From the NCBI GenBank assembly GCA_001803235.1, contig MHBL01000428.1:1-41478 (forward strand): a DNA stretch of 41,478 bases. Reading direction: 5' to 3'. Position numbers and translations under genes: made by a program. The notes beneath the pieces were generated by a model. The model was not told the origin of the DNA and did not search any database. It saw only the letters and a list, made by a program, of their open reading frames with translations. Within the stretch, counting starts at the first letter, position 1. Each line of letters opens with the position of its first letter. Positions 1 through 8,027 of the stretch are shown here, piece after piece. This DNA comes from Lentisphaerae bacterium RIFOXYA12_64_32 (GTDB lineage: Bacteria; Verrucomicrobiota; Lentisphaeria; Oligosphaerales; YB12-FULL-65-16).

Positions 1-58
1 CCAGTTTCACCTTGGTATGACCGGGCGGTACGCCGCCCGGGAGGCGCTGACGCATTAC
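1..58 (+). repeat. Right end of a dispersed MITE-like repeat, cut by the window edge
   Basis: The first 60 bases match 1281-1340 at 56 of 60 positions. The unit contains a CCGGGCGG/CCGCCCGG hairpin and ends in CGCTGACGCATTAC. The same ending closes the full MITE copy at 39927-40089, so this is probably the right end of a related element whose left end lies outside the window. No target duplication can be tested here. The rest of 1-310 holds no gene that I can support. Confidence 0.6.
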
Positions 59-310
59 CGTCGGCAACCTTCTCCGCCTTGCCGGGAGACCCGAATAGGA
101 ATACATTAAGGCTGTCTTGACTCCGCTCGGGGGAAAGCCGCAGTGAGGTTAGTGCCAGAGGTCGGTCGACGCCATGCACCGGAATACGAATGCAGCAATG
201 GCGCGAACATAGGCCACCGGCGGGACAGAACCGCACACCCACGAACCGAGGCGGGCACATATACCACCACAAGCAGTGAATAAGGTGCAGTTAAGAAGGA
301 GTACAGGCAA

Positions 311-952
311 ATGTGCCGACCGTGCCGTTTCACCTTGATCGAGTTGCTGGTCGTGATTGCGATCATCGCCATTCTCGCGTCCATGCTGCTGCCCGCACTG
401 CGCAATGCGAAGGACAAGGCGCACCAGTCGAACTGCACGGCGAACCTGAAGCAGGTCGCCATGGGCATCCTGCAGTACCCTGACGACTACGAGGACCGGC
501 TGCCCCCGGCGGCCATGTGGCACACGCCCGGCGTGGCCTACCACACCTGGATGTACCTGACCCAGACCTACGTCGGCAATGTCGAGATTCACACCTGCCC
601 CGCGGACCCGAAGCGCGGCTGGCCCGGCTGGAACAACGCCACGCAAAACCAGGGCTACGGCATGTCCCGCGCCCTGAGCTACTACAACACCAAGAAGATC
701 ACCAAGGTCACAACCTGCATCCTGGTGGCCGACGCCGGCTACCTGCTCAACGGCAACCCCTACTACCTCACCGATTGGAGTGTGGACCAGACCGACAACG
801 CCATCCCGCCCGCCCCGCAGCGCCACACGAACGGCGCCAACTTCATCTTCTGTGACGGCCACAGCCAGTGGCTGCCCATGCGCAGCTACTCGAACTGGAC
901 CCTGGATGTCGGCGCGCCGCCCCCGACACCCAACCCGTGGACGCCAAACTGA
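311..952 (+). CDS. Pseudopilin-like protein with prepilin N-terminus and H-X9-DG C-terminus
   Basis: This 213-residue protein starts with a short basic leader followed by FTLIELLVVIAIIAILASML, the type IV prepilin/type II pseudopilin signal and transmembrane helix (residues 7-30). The residue before the Phe is Arg rather than the usual Gly, a variant I associate with Lentisphaerota proteins. The C-terminal third carries the H-X9-DG signature: a His in QRHTNG, nine residues, then CDGH, near residues 173-185. That marks the large PVC family of pseudopilin-like proteins of unknown role. The start is supported by AAGGAG at 296-301, nine bases upstream of the ATG. It stands alone, with dispersed repeats on both sides. 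Such proteins are usually present in many copies per genome; export by a type II-like machinery is inferred from the family, not shown here. Confidence 0.9.
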   Translation: MCRPCRFTLIELLVVIAIIAILASMLLPALRNAKDKAHQSNCTANLKQVAMGILQYPDDYEDRLPPAAMWHTPGVAYHTWMYLTQTYVGNVEIHTCPADPKRGWPGWNNATQNQGYGMSRALSYYNTKKITKVTTCILVADAGYLLNGNPYYLTDWSVDQTDNAIPPAPQRHTNGANFIFCDGHSQWLPMRSYSNWTLDVGAPPPTPNPWTPN

Positions 953-1072
953 AGACGGGCTGAGGCACGGGAGCCGCCGATTCTGCAGTCAACGCCGCTG
1001 TACCGGTGGCGTCAATCACAGAGAAGCGGGGAGGCCACTTGGGTGCGTGCGCCCCCCCGGCCGCGGTCAATT

Positions 1073-1124
1073 GGTCGACTGCAATCGACCGCGATCGACT
1101 GCTATCGACCGCAATCGGTGACGA
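1073..1124. repeat. Short tandem array with 10-bp period
   Basis: Four to five successive units of the form ATCGACYGCN follow each other with an exact 10-bp spacing and then decay into ATCGGTGACG and ATCGGGCCGT. The period is close to one helical turn. It sits in the 504-base gap 953-1456, which otherwise holds the palindromic element at 1170-1290 and a MITE-like end. No gene is supported in the gap. Confidence 0.7.
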
Positions 1125-1169
1125 TCGGGCCGTCGACACACATCCCGTGCGTTGCCATACCCAATTCCC

Positions 1170-1290
1170 GTGAAACTAAAGGGGCCCGGGAGCCCGCGAG
1201 GACGCGGGCGCTCCAGGGACTGGCACGGGGTGGCTGACTTTGGAGCGCCCGCGTCCTCGCGGGCTCTGGAAGCGTCGTGGCCAGTTTCAC
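1170..1290. repeat. Compound palindromic element with 26-bp perfect inner arms
   Basis: The inner arms at 1190-1215 and 1241-1266 are perfect reverse complements built on GCCCGCGAGGACGCGGGCGC. Outer arms GTGAAACT (1170-1177) and AGTTTCAC (1283-1290) also pair. The whole could fold as a long cruciform or hairpin. A single arm of the same sequence recurs at 21071-21094, so it is a dispersed repeat. Confidence 0.8.
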
Positions 1291-1338
1291 CTTGGTATGA
1301 TCGGGCGGTCTGCCGCCCGGGAGGCGCTGACGCATTGC
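1281..1338 (+). repeat. Second copy of the CCGGGCGG-hairpin repeat end
   Basis: This is a direct repeat of 1-58 (56 of 60 bases identical across 1281-1340), ending CGCTGACGCATTGC. The two copies bracket the pseudopilin gene. I could not find a convincing left end or a matching target duplication for this copy, so its limits are uncertain. Confidence 0.65.
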
Positions 1339-1456
1339 CGCGAGTCATCGACAACGTCTTGGCTTGGGCCGCACTCGGGTGTACGTTGAGACTCCCTGAG
1401 CGGGGGCTCTGACCCGTTCGTCGGTGAGACGCTTCCAAGCAGAAGGGGACAACCGC

Positions 1457-4400
1457 ATGCGAAGACTCGCCGCCTCGCTCGCCCTCGCCAGTGCACTGGC
1501 CGCCGTATCCGCGTACGCCGTATCGATCGACGCCGGCAACGGCCTCCGTGCCGCGTGGGAAGGACAAGCGATCAACGCCGTCGAGGTGGCCGGGAAAGCC
1601 CTGCCCGGCGTGACCGCACGCCTTGAACTGCTCGACCCACGCACACAGAAACCCGCCGACGCTGCGCAGTTCGCACTGCAGGCGCAGCTCGAAGCGAAGA
1701 ACGGCGCGCTGTGGCTGAACGGTGTGGTCACGGTCAACGGCACCAACGACGCCGTCGCAGACCTGGTCCTGCGCGTCGAGGGTGTCGCGCTGGCCACCGG
1801 CGACGGCACGACCGAGCCGCTGCTCCTCGCCGCCAAGTTCGTGAACAAACTGCCCATTGCGCCGCTGCGCACGCTCGCCGATGGTCAGGATCAACTGACC
1901 CTGGCCATGCCGGCGGATGCACCGTACGTGTTCGAATTCCGCGGCCTGCCCGCCGAAAAGGCTGTGGTCATGCGCCTGCCGCTTGGGTTCAGCAACCAGG
2001 CTGCGCCCGCGTTCCAGATGAAGGCCCCGTTCTCGATCGTGATCTGCGCCACGACTCCGAAGTGGCATTTCCGTTCCGCGCTGGCCGAGTACTACCGGCT
2101 CTTCCCGGCCCGGTTCGAGCGCGTCGAGAAACGTCACGGCGGCTGGTTCTTCGCCAACGAGACGAAGAACATCCCGGACCCGCAGCACTTCGCCTTCCAC
2201 GAGGGCCAGGGCAGTATCGAGGAGGACCACGACCGGAACATGGGCATGTTCCCGTACAACGAGACCGGCTCGGAAACCATCGAACTCGCCGGGCCCGGCC
2301 TGCCGAAAGACTACGACGACGCCATTCGGCAGATGTCCGATCTGGAGACGAAGATCGCGCCGGCGGCCTGGCGCATGACCGGCGGCGCGCTCGATGAGCA
2401 AGTCAGGCACGGCGGCAAGTACGCCTTCCGCGCCGTTGCGGACCGGCCCGATCTCAGCCGCAACGCGTTCCAGTCCCTGATGCTGGACGAACCGATCAAG
2501 ACCCCGGTCGTCGTGACCGCCTGGAGCAAGGCGGAGAACGTCGCGGCCGGTCCTGCGCCTGGCGACTACTCGATCTACATCGACTGCCTGCTCGCCGACG
2601 GCAGCTACCAGTTCGGCCAGTGCGCGGTGTTCAAGCCCGGCACGCACGACTGGGAGAAGGCCGAGTGGATCATTCAGCCGCGCCAGCCGCTGGTCGAACT
2701 GCGCGTCTACGCCATGTTCCGGAACCGCACCGGCACGGCCTGGTTCGACGACATCACGATCTGCCGCCAGGGCAAGCCGGAGACGAACCTGCTGGAGAAC
2801 GGCGAATTCGAGAGCATGGGCGTGCGCAAGGACATTGTGTTCGTGCGCGACAACGCGCTGACCGACGAGAAGGACCACTACCGCGTGCTCATCACCGACA
2901 ACTGGGGCTCGGACGAACCGCCACCCACACCGCTCAGCCTGCTGCGCTTCATCTGCAACGTCGACCCCGACCTGCGCAACCCGGACGCCCGGCCCACCCC
3001 GGCCAGCCGCGGCCTGAATTTCTTCGACACGCTCTTCAAAGGCAACTCCGGCATCGACGGCTGCTACATCGACGGCTCCGGCGCCTGGACCTGCTGGTAC
3101 CTCAGTCACCGGCCGGACCATTTCCGCTTCGTCAGCCACCCGCTGACTTACGAACCGACAACCTTCCGCGTCGCTCAGCACGGACGGTTCCAGATGTTCA
3201 AGTGGCTGCGCTGCATCCAGGACCGTTACCGCGCCCAAGGCCGGACCATCCTCGGCAACCAGGGCCCGTCCACAGACGCCTGGACCAGCTACACCGCGCT
3301 GGACATCATCGGCATCGAGAGCAGCATCTTCCAAGACCACGCCCTGATGGGCTACCACCGGTTCGGCGGGTACCAGAAGCCGGTGCTGCCCATGAACTTC
3401 GTCAACCTCCACAAACTCGACGACCGCGCGACCGCCGAGGAGTTCGTGTTGGCCAGTGCACAGTGGGGACATTTCCCCTCGACGGGCCGCCTCGTCCGCG
3501 AAGGCTACGCCAGCTTCGGCGACGTCTGCCACTCCTACTACCCCGCACTCGTCGAAATGTCGCAGGCCGGCTGGGAACCGGAACCGCTCGTTGACGGAGT
3601 CCACGCAGAACGGTTCGGCGGCGGCGAGCCCGTGTACCTGACCGTTCGCGCGCCCGAGACGCCGCGCAGAGGCAAGTTGGTCGTGCACCCGGACCTCTTC
3701 CGCGGCATCGACGCGCCTGTGGTCATGGACGCGGTCCAGTTGTCGCCCGTCCCGGCGCAGGTCACGCCGCAAGGCATCGAGATCGAGGTCGCTGATGGCG
3801 CGGCCGTGCTGACGATCCTGCGAGTCTCCTCGGCGGCGAACGCGCGGCAGTGGCAGCTCGAACGCGCCGCGCGGCACTGCGAGAACGCCGCCATCGTGCG
3901 CGGCAAGTCGGAGAACACCGACCGCCTCAAGGCCATCGCCAAGGACTTGCGCGGCCTGAAGCCCGAGGGCGACGCCGGGATCGGCGCCGTGCTGGCGCGT
4001 GTGCAGACAGAGAGAACGAAGGTCGCACAGGAACCCGACGGCCTCGAAAAGACGAGCCAGGCCCTTGAGCTTCTCGACGCCGAACGCACCGTCGCCGAAT
4101 GGCTGCTGTTCACGGGCGGCGCGACGCTCGAACTTGCCGGGGCGAGAGTGGTTCCGGCCTCGCAGCCGGCGAGTCTCGCGGCGCAGTTCAACCCGGCCCA
4201 GACCGGCGCGACCCTGCTCGGGAGTTGGGCATTTCCGGACCGGAACATCCTGCGCCTGGCCAAGCCCGAGCTGCCGGGAACGCTGACGCCAGGCGCGCAG
4301 CCGGTTGTTGTGCAGCGCGACCTGCCCGGCGCCGGCCAGGTGCGGACCGCGCTGCGGGTCCCGGTCGCAGGCGCCGAGCCGGTGACTGTCGTGCGCGCCG

Positions 4401-5185
4401 CCAACGTCTTCTTCTCGCCCGTCGCCACGGCGCGGGTCGAACGCACCGCCGACCCAGCCGGAAAGGCATTCCTGTACAGAGTGATCGTCCAACGCCTGAC
4501 GGAACCGTGCCCGCTGCTGGTCAAGGCGGCGGGTGCCGGCGCCGTGATCGAGCCGACACAAGTGGAACTCGCCCCGGACCAGACGATCGCCCAGTTCCGC
4601 GTCGCGGCCACGGAGAGCAAGACGGAGGTCGTGGGCCTGAAGTTCGGCGTGCACACGGCCCAGGGCAAGCTCGTGGCCGAAGCCGCCTCCGAGTTCCGCA
4701 GCCTGCCCATGCCGCCGGACGGCGACGTGGCACTGCTGAGCCTGGGCGCAACCGTGGCCGCCGACAGCAGCTACTCGGAGTACCAGCCGGAGACCGCCAT
4801 CGACGGCGTCTGGGAGACCAGCGCCCTGCACTGGACCCGCAAGGCCTGGGCGTCGGCCGACCGCGCCGACAAGGACGGACACTGGCTCGAGATCCGCCTG
4901 CCCAAGCCCACGCCCATCTCGCAGGTCTGGCTCTACTGGTGCATCGACAACAATCACGTCTTCTCGTCGCGCAACTACGACGTCGACATCTGGGAGGGCA
5001 ACGCCTGGAAAACTGTGGCGCAAGTGCGCGACAACCCGCTGAGCACGGTCTCCAAGCACACCTGGCCGAGCAGCGTCACCGAGAAAGTGCGCCTTCACCA
5101 ACTCGACACCGGCGGCCCCGCCAGCCGCCCGCACATCATGTGGGTCACCGAAGTCTGCCTCTACAACCGCGGCACGCTGAATTGA
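1457..5185 (+). CDS. Large secreted protein with glycosidase-like core and C-terminal discoidin (F5/8 type C) domain
   Basis: This 1,242-residue protein begins with a clear Sec signal peptide (MRRLAASLALASALAAVSAYA). The ATG at 1457 is preferred over one 33 bases upstream because GAAGGGG lies just before it and the signal peptide begins there. Residues about 320-455 look like a beta-sandwich carbohydrate-binding module ending in WFDDITI. Residues about 515-700 have the look of a TIM-barrel glycoside hydrolase-like region, with a YIDG strand near 540 and an IIGIES strand near 620. Residues about 1092-1240 form a discoidin/F5-8C-type module (TAIDGVWET, LEIRLPKPTPISQVWLYW). A role in binding or cleaving extracellular glycans is inferred; no GH family can be assigned by eye. 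It is monocistronic, and no gene is seen in the 206-base gap that follows. Confidence 0.85.
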   Translation: MRRLAASLALASALAAVSAYAVSIDAGNGLRAAWEGQAINAVEVAGKALPGVTARLELLDPRTQKPADAAQFALQAQLEAKNGALWLNGVVTVNGTNDAVADLVLRVEGVALATGDGTTEPLLLAAKFVNKLPIAPLRTLADGQDQLTLAMPADAPYVFEFRGLPAEKAVVMRLPLGFSNQAAPAFQMKAPFSIVICATTPKWHFRSALAEYYRLFPARFERVEKRHGGWFFANETKNIPDPQHFAFHEGQGSIEEDHDRNMGMFPYNETGSETIELAGPGLPKDYDDAIRQMSDLETKIAPAAWRMTGGALDEQVRHGGKYAFRAVADRPDLSRNAFQSLMLDEPIKTPVVVTAWSKAENVAAGPAPGDYSIYIDCLLADGSYQFGQCAVFKPGTHDWEKAEWIIQPRQPLVELRVYAMFRNRTGTAWFDDITICRQGKPETNLLENGEFESMGVRKDIVFVRDNALTDEKDHYRVLITDNWGSDEPPPTPLSLLRFICNVDPDLRNPDARPTPASRGLNFFDTLFKGNSGIDGCYIDGSGAWTCWYLSHRPDHFRFVSHPLTYEPTTFRVAQHGRFQMFKWLRCIQDRYRAQGRTILGNQGPSTDAWTSYTALDIIGIESSIFQDHALMGYHRFGGYQKPVLPMNFVNLHKLDDRATAEEFVLASAQWGHFPSTGRLVREGYASFGDVCHSYYPALVEMSQAGWEPEPLVDGVHAERFGGGEPVYLTVRAPETPRRGKLVVHPDLFRGIDAPVVMDAVQLSPVPAQVTPQGIEIEVADGAAVLTILRVSSAANARQWQLERAARHCENAAIVRGKSENTDRLKAIAKDLRGLKPEGDAGIGAVLARVQTERTKVAQEPDGLEKTSQALELLDAERTVAEWLLFTGGATLELAGARVVPASQPASLAAQFNPAQTGATLLGSWAFPDRNILRLAKPELPGTLTPGAQPVVVQRDLPGAGQVRTALRVPVAGAEPVTVVRAANVFFSPVATARVERTADPAGKAFLYRVIVQRLTEPCPLLVKAAGAGAVIEPTQVELAPDQTIAQFRVAATESKTEVVGLKFGVHTAQGKLVAEAASEFRSLPMPPDGDVALLSLGATVAADSSYSEYQPETAIDGVWETSALHWTRKAWASADRADKDGHWLEIRLPKPTPISQVWLYWCIDNNHVFSSRNYDVDIWEGNAWKTVAQVRDNPLSTVSKHTWPSSVTEKVRLHQLDTGGPASRPHIMWVTEVCLYNRGTLN

Positions 5186-5391
5186 GGCGCCAGGGTGCAT
5201 CGCAGCGAAGGCGCCTGTCCGTTGATCCGGTTCAGTGCATTGCAGGCTCGCCCCGGCCCCCGCTGAATCCTTGCCAAGCACTTGCCTTGAACCTATTGTA
5301 CGAGCCTCGAACGCAAGTGGCTGTGACGCGGGGCTCGCTTCGTGTTCGCCGAACCAGTCAGCCAGACGCAGAACAGGACGATGGGAAGAAG

Positions 5392-6060
5392 ATGATCAAG
5401 GGTGCGACAGTCAGGGGACTCTCCGCGGTCTTGGTCGATGTCCAGATTGGCCTCCGCGCCGGGAACGCGTTCCGGGTTGTGGGGCTCGGCCAAGCCGCCG
5501 TACAGGAGGCAAGGGAACGCCTCATCCATGCTTTCGAGGCTTCCGGGTTCGAGTGGCCGGACGCCGCGGTGACTGTGAACCTGGCGCCAGGCGACGTTCC
5601 GAAAGAGGGCACAACCCTCGACTTGGCCATGGCGCTTGCGGTGCTTGAGAAGACAGACCAGATCCAGAGCTCGCACGATGCGGACGTCTTCGCGATTGGC
5701 GGAGCTGGGCTTTGACGGCGCGCTCCGCGGATGCGCCGGCGCGTTGGCGGTCGCCCGGCGCATGCCTGACAACGCAGTCCTGATCGCGCCGCTCCACAAC
5801 CGCGCAGAACTCGGCCTGCTTCGGCAACTGGAGGAAGTCAGAAAGCCTTACTGCCCCTATGTCGTCTCGACACTCGCAGAAGCGGCAGCCGTTCTGTGTG
5901 GTCTGAGCGCACCGCTGGCCCGGGTTCATGAGGCGGAGTTCACCGCCGCGTCCGCCGCCGGTGTCGACTTCGCCTCGGTCAAGGGACAAAAGCAGGCGAA
6001 ACGCGCCTTGGAGGTCGCTGCTGCCGGTGGACACAACGTCCTGATGGTGGGCCCCCCGGG
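5392..6060 (+). pseudogene. comM: comM/yifB (Mg-chelatase-like AAA ATPase) remnant, frameshifted and cut at the P-loop
   Basis: The first frame (5392-5715) reads MIKGATVRGL...VDVQIGLRAGNAFRVVGL...VTVNLAPGDVPKEGTTLDLAMALA, the N-terminal fold of ComM/YifB. One extra G at about 5701 shifts the frame. The homology continues in the next frame (LGFDGALRGCAGAL...DFASVKGQKQAKRALEVAAAGGHNVLMVGPPG) and stops exactly in the Walker A loop at about 6060. The next bases are unrelated and AT-richer, and I found no continuation of comM elsewhere in the window. Intact ComM is about 500 residues and is a helicase acting in natural transformation, so this gene is dead. GGGAAGAAG before the ATG supports the start. 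comM is a known integration target for genomic islands in some bacteria, such as Acinetobacter. Confidence 0.9.
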
Positions 6061-6120
6061 ACCTAATTCAAGTACATTATTGGTGCGAGATGGTGGTGTA
6101 ACTGGTTAGTGGGGCATGGG

Positions 6121-6495
6121 TTATCTCGATAGTATACCGAGAAGGCAGTGCAGGTAACACGCGAAATCCCCCAGGTCCTTCCTGTCGTCACCGAGCTTCA
6201 TCCGCCAGGAGTTGTCTTCGCCGGCCTTACCCATGTTTCGGCTCAAGATGTTACAGCAGTCGATGAAGGCAGTGTGGGCACGACTTCTCTCCCTGTCCAT
6301 TTCCAAACGTTGGTCGGGTGTGGCAAGAGCCCAGTCGGTTCGGAGACGCGCGTATCGAACTGCGGATCTCACCAAGTCGTCTTTGAGGGACGTCCACCGT
6401 GTCTGTTTGATGGACTGGTATAAGTCTTTGGCTGAGTCAAGGTGCACGCAGTCTTCCTTCCGAATCGCGTTATAGGTATATCTATCCCCAGTCAC
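6121..6495 (-). CDS. Small conserved-looking protein of unknown function, distal gene of the island
   Basis: This 124-residue soluble protein has no signal peptide. Its C-terminal half is compact and family-like: AHTAFIDCCNILSRNM, then SWRMKLGDDRKDLGDFACYLHCLLGIL (residues about 70-122), with an amphipathic helix and two conserved-looking Cys. I do not recognise a named family. Its ATG overlaps the stop of the upstream 250-residue gene by four bases (ATGA), so the two are translationally coupled. That arrangement fits a toxin-immunity or two-subunit pair but proves nothing. The gene ends about 60 bases from the comM breakpoint, making it the left-most gene of the lower-GC island. Confidence 0.7.
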   Translation of the reverse strand: MTGDRYTYNAIRKEDCVHLDSAKDLYQSIKQTRWTSLKDDLVRSAVRYARLRTDWALATPDQRLEMDRERSRAHTAFIDCCNILSRNMGKAGEDNSWRMKLGDDRKDLGDFACYLHCLLGILSR

Positions 6496-7244
6496 TTTCG
6501 ACTACCACCATCCGGGTCTGGATCCAAGAGAGTTGTCGCGTCAGGCCAAACGGCCTCCATCTTGAACTTCTTCACGTATCCCGACGTGAGGTTCCGCCAG
6601 TTGTCAATGCCTCTCTCCCATACATGGTAATCATCCTGAACTGCGAGGCCGTTGGCATGCTTCTCAACGATTCGCAGAGCATCAACAGCGGCCACGACAT
6701 CGCTTCTTGTCCAAGGTACGTGGAGATCTACGCGAGACTCGTAGGAGCCACACGCCTTGACGGTGGCTGGCTGATTCATGAACTCAGCAATTTCTGAGAT
6801 GGTATATACTCGCGTCGGGAGTCTGCCGCACTCATCAGCCTCACACGGATTTCCACCACGGCAGCTGTACTGGGCAAGTGTTCGTGCGTGGGTAACGTTC
6901 CAGTGAATATCCCACGATTGGTATGGGTGGGAGATCGTAATCCCTTGAAGGATTTCGCATTGGAACTGGCTCTTATACACCGTGAGAAATCGTGCCGACT
7001 CCCCTTCCTCTGTTGTTTCTATGGGCAGCCATTCGCGGCGAATGGGTTGGTCGTTCGGGAAGCGCGACGACTCCGGAGTGAGATCTCGGCAAAGCTCTAG
7101 CTCTACCATTTCGCCGCTCACCATTGCGTTTACAGGATACCAAGGTAGCTCCAATTGCATAGCTAATCGAGCCAGGTCCGACAAAAGCAAGACCTCATGG
7201 CCGACTTGCACTTGGCCCGCCGTAATAAGAAAGTTGTATCCCAC
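6492..7244 (-). CDS. Unknown 250-residue protein, coupled to the downstream 124-residue gene
   Basis: No signal peptide or membrane segment is visible and I do not recognise the family. Base composition is lower in GC than comM and the flanking genes. The C-terminus carries W-R-N-L-x3-G-Y-V-K-K-F-K-M (residues about 217-232). The same pattern, with about 85 percent identical bases over 42 bp, is present in the broken frame at 7623-7787. A shared C-terminal tag in tandem gene remnants is typical of effector or immunity cassettes that diversify by recombination. The stop overlaps the next gene by four bases. The context, immediately downstream of the WXG100-like and effector-like genes, suggests an accessory, cargo or immunity protein of the secretion cassette. 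Confidence 0.65.
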   Translation of the reverse strand: MGYNFLITAGQVQVGHEVLLLSDLARLAMQLELPWYPVNAMVSGEMVELELCRDLTPESSRFPNDQPIRREWLPIETTEEGESARFLTVYKSQFQCEILQGITISHPYQSWDIHWNVTHARTLAQYSCRGGNPCEADECGRLPTRVYTISEIAEFMNQPATVKACGSYESRVDLHVPWTRSDVVAAVDALRIVEKHANGLAVQDDYHVWERGIDNWRNLTSGYVKKFKMEAVWPDATTLLDPDPDGGSRK

Positions 7245-7283
7245 TGTCTCGTGACTCCCTAAGGCGCATCAGCATCATCTCAG

Positions 7284-7511
7284 CTAACGCGTCGCTATGC
7301 AGAAAACGCCACCGGCACTCTTAACTGGCAGTAATATGACCTTCTTTCGTATGCGCTCTTCATATGCACTCGACCCATACCTGACCACCACCATGCCGGG
7401 AGTGCCGGGAATAGGGATTGCATCAATGGAAGAACACGCTTCCATCTCCGCGATCAGAGCCCTGGCCTTCTCCTCAAGCCCCGGCGCGAATGTTATTGAT
7501 AGGTCAACCAT
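7284..7511 (-). CDS. Small unknown protein, possible immunity or accessory factor
   Basis: From the ATG at 7511 this is 75 residues: MVDLSITFAPGLEEKARALI, then a predicted beta-rich segment (PGMVVVRYG) and a basic strand (RIRKKVILLPVKSAGG). An upstream in-frame start at 7562 would add 17 residues of less protein-like sequence and overlaps the end of a neighbouring remnant, so I prefer 7511. No membrane segment or known motif is seen. It lies between the 250-residue gene and the effector-like genes, where immunity genes are often found in polymorphic toxin loci. That is context only. Confidence 0.5.
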   Translation of the reverse strand: MVDLSITFAPGLEEKARALIAEMEACSSIDAIPIPGTPGMVVVRYGSSAYEERIRKKVILLPVKSAGGVFCIATR

Positions 7512-7558
7512 GATTATGTATCGGGTCCGCGGCACATGACATCCGGTACTCGCTGTAC

Positions 7559-7787
7559 TCAATCATCGTCTTTGTCCACATAGCCCACGACGTTGCCTTC
7601 TTTGTCATATATGCGCTTCTTGTCATCCATGGGGTCGTAGGACGAACAGCCGCCCACTCCGGCACAAACTCACGCCGCCGCTCTCATCCATGTTGAACTC
7701 CTTCACGTATCCCAACGCGAGGTCCCGCCAACTGCCACGGCCCAGCGTTCCCGCCTTGGCTGCGGCGTTTAGTTGGAAGCAGAATGA
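7559..7787 (-). pseudogene. Decayed gene remnant sharing a C-terminal tag with the 250-residue gene
   Basis: Directly after the stop of the 79-residue WXG100-like gene and in the same frame, 7787-7623 reads LNAAAKAGTLGRGSWRDLAL, then GYVKEFNM and on to a stop, with no start of its own. Its W-R-D-L-x3-G-Y-V-K-x-F-x-M tract matches the C-terminus of the 250-residue protein, and the DNA at 7695-7736 matches 6564-6605. A further 23-codon frame from the ATG at 7630 to 7559 ends YDKEGNVVGYVDKDDD, which reads like a YD/RHS-type or lipoprotein tail in another frame. Together they suggest the tail end of a lost paralogue with at least one frameshift. Confidence 0.55.
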
Positions 7788-8027
7788 TCAATGCATGTTT
7801 GTCTCGGCATCACCGGCAAGACGCTCAAGTTCTTTGACACTCTCCCGGAGGTCCGACAGCGAGGCAATCATTGAGGCGCTAAAATCCACCCAATAAGTCT
7901 GGTGGAAGGTGTTGGCGGCTTTGTCACGCCATCCAGCACTGAGAGAAACCCATTCTGCCGCCAAATGGTCCCACTGGGTCTCCAACATCCGAACAGATTC
8001 AGCAGCGTCTTGCATGGTTACTGACAT
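7788..8027 (-). CDS. WXG100-like small helical protein (third of the set)
   Basis: This 79-residue protein is nearly all helix: a first helix (AESVRMLETQWDHLAAEWVS), a turn containing G-W-R-D (Trp33, Asp35), then a second helix (ANTFHQTYWVDFSASMIASLSDLRESVKELERLAG). That is the helix-turn-helix hairpin of WXG100/ESAT-6 proteins, with W-x-D in place of W-x-G. The start overlaps the end of the 314-residue gene by 29 bases. An alternative ATG at 8015 is possible because the AAGG motif touches the first ATG. Expected role by family: secreted dimer partner or cargo chaperone of a type VII-like system. Confidence 0.65.
   Translation of the reverse strand: MSVTMQDAAESVRMLETQWDHLAAEWVSLSAGWRDKAANTFHQTYWVDFSASMIASLSDLRESVKELERLAGDAETNMH

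Noticed and set aside
1006..1338. Possible full MITE with left end GTGGCGTCAATCAC
   Set aside because: The left end lacks two bases of the consensus and its flank does not match the 8 bases after 1338.
1067..5281. A 1,404-codon open frame on the minus strand opposite the secreted protein
   Set aside because: It is a high-GC shadow: the plus strand has a ribosome site, signal peptide and domains, while the minus frame is Arg/Gly/Val-rich with no recognisable motif.
6085..6120. tRNA-like D-arm sequence (GTGTAACTGGTTAG) at the island edge
   Set aside because: No acceptor pairing, anticodon arm or T-arm follows, so it is not a tRNA or an evident attachment site.
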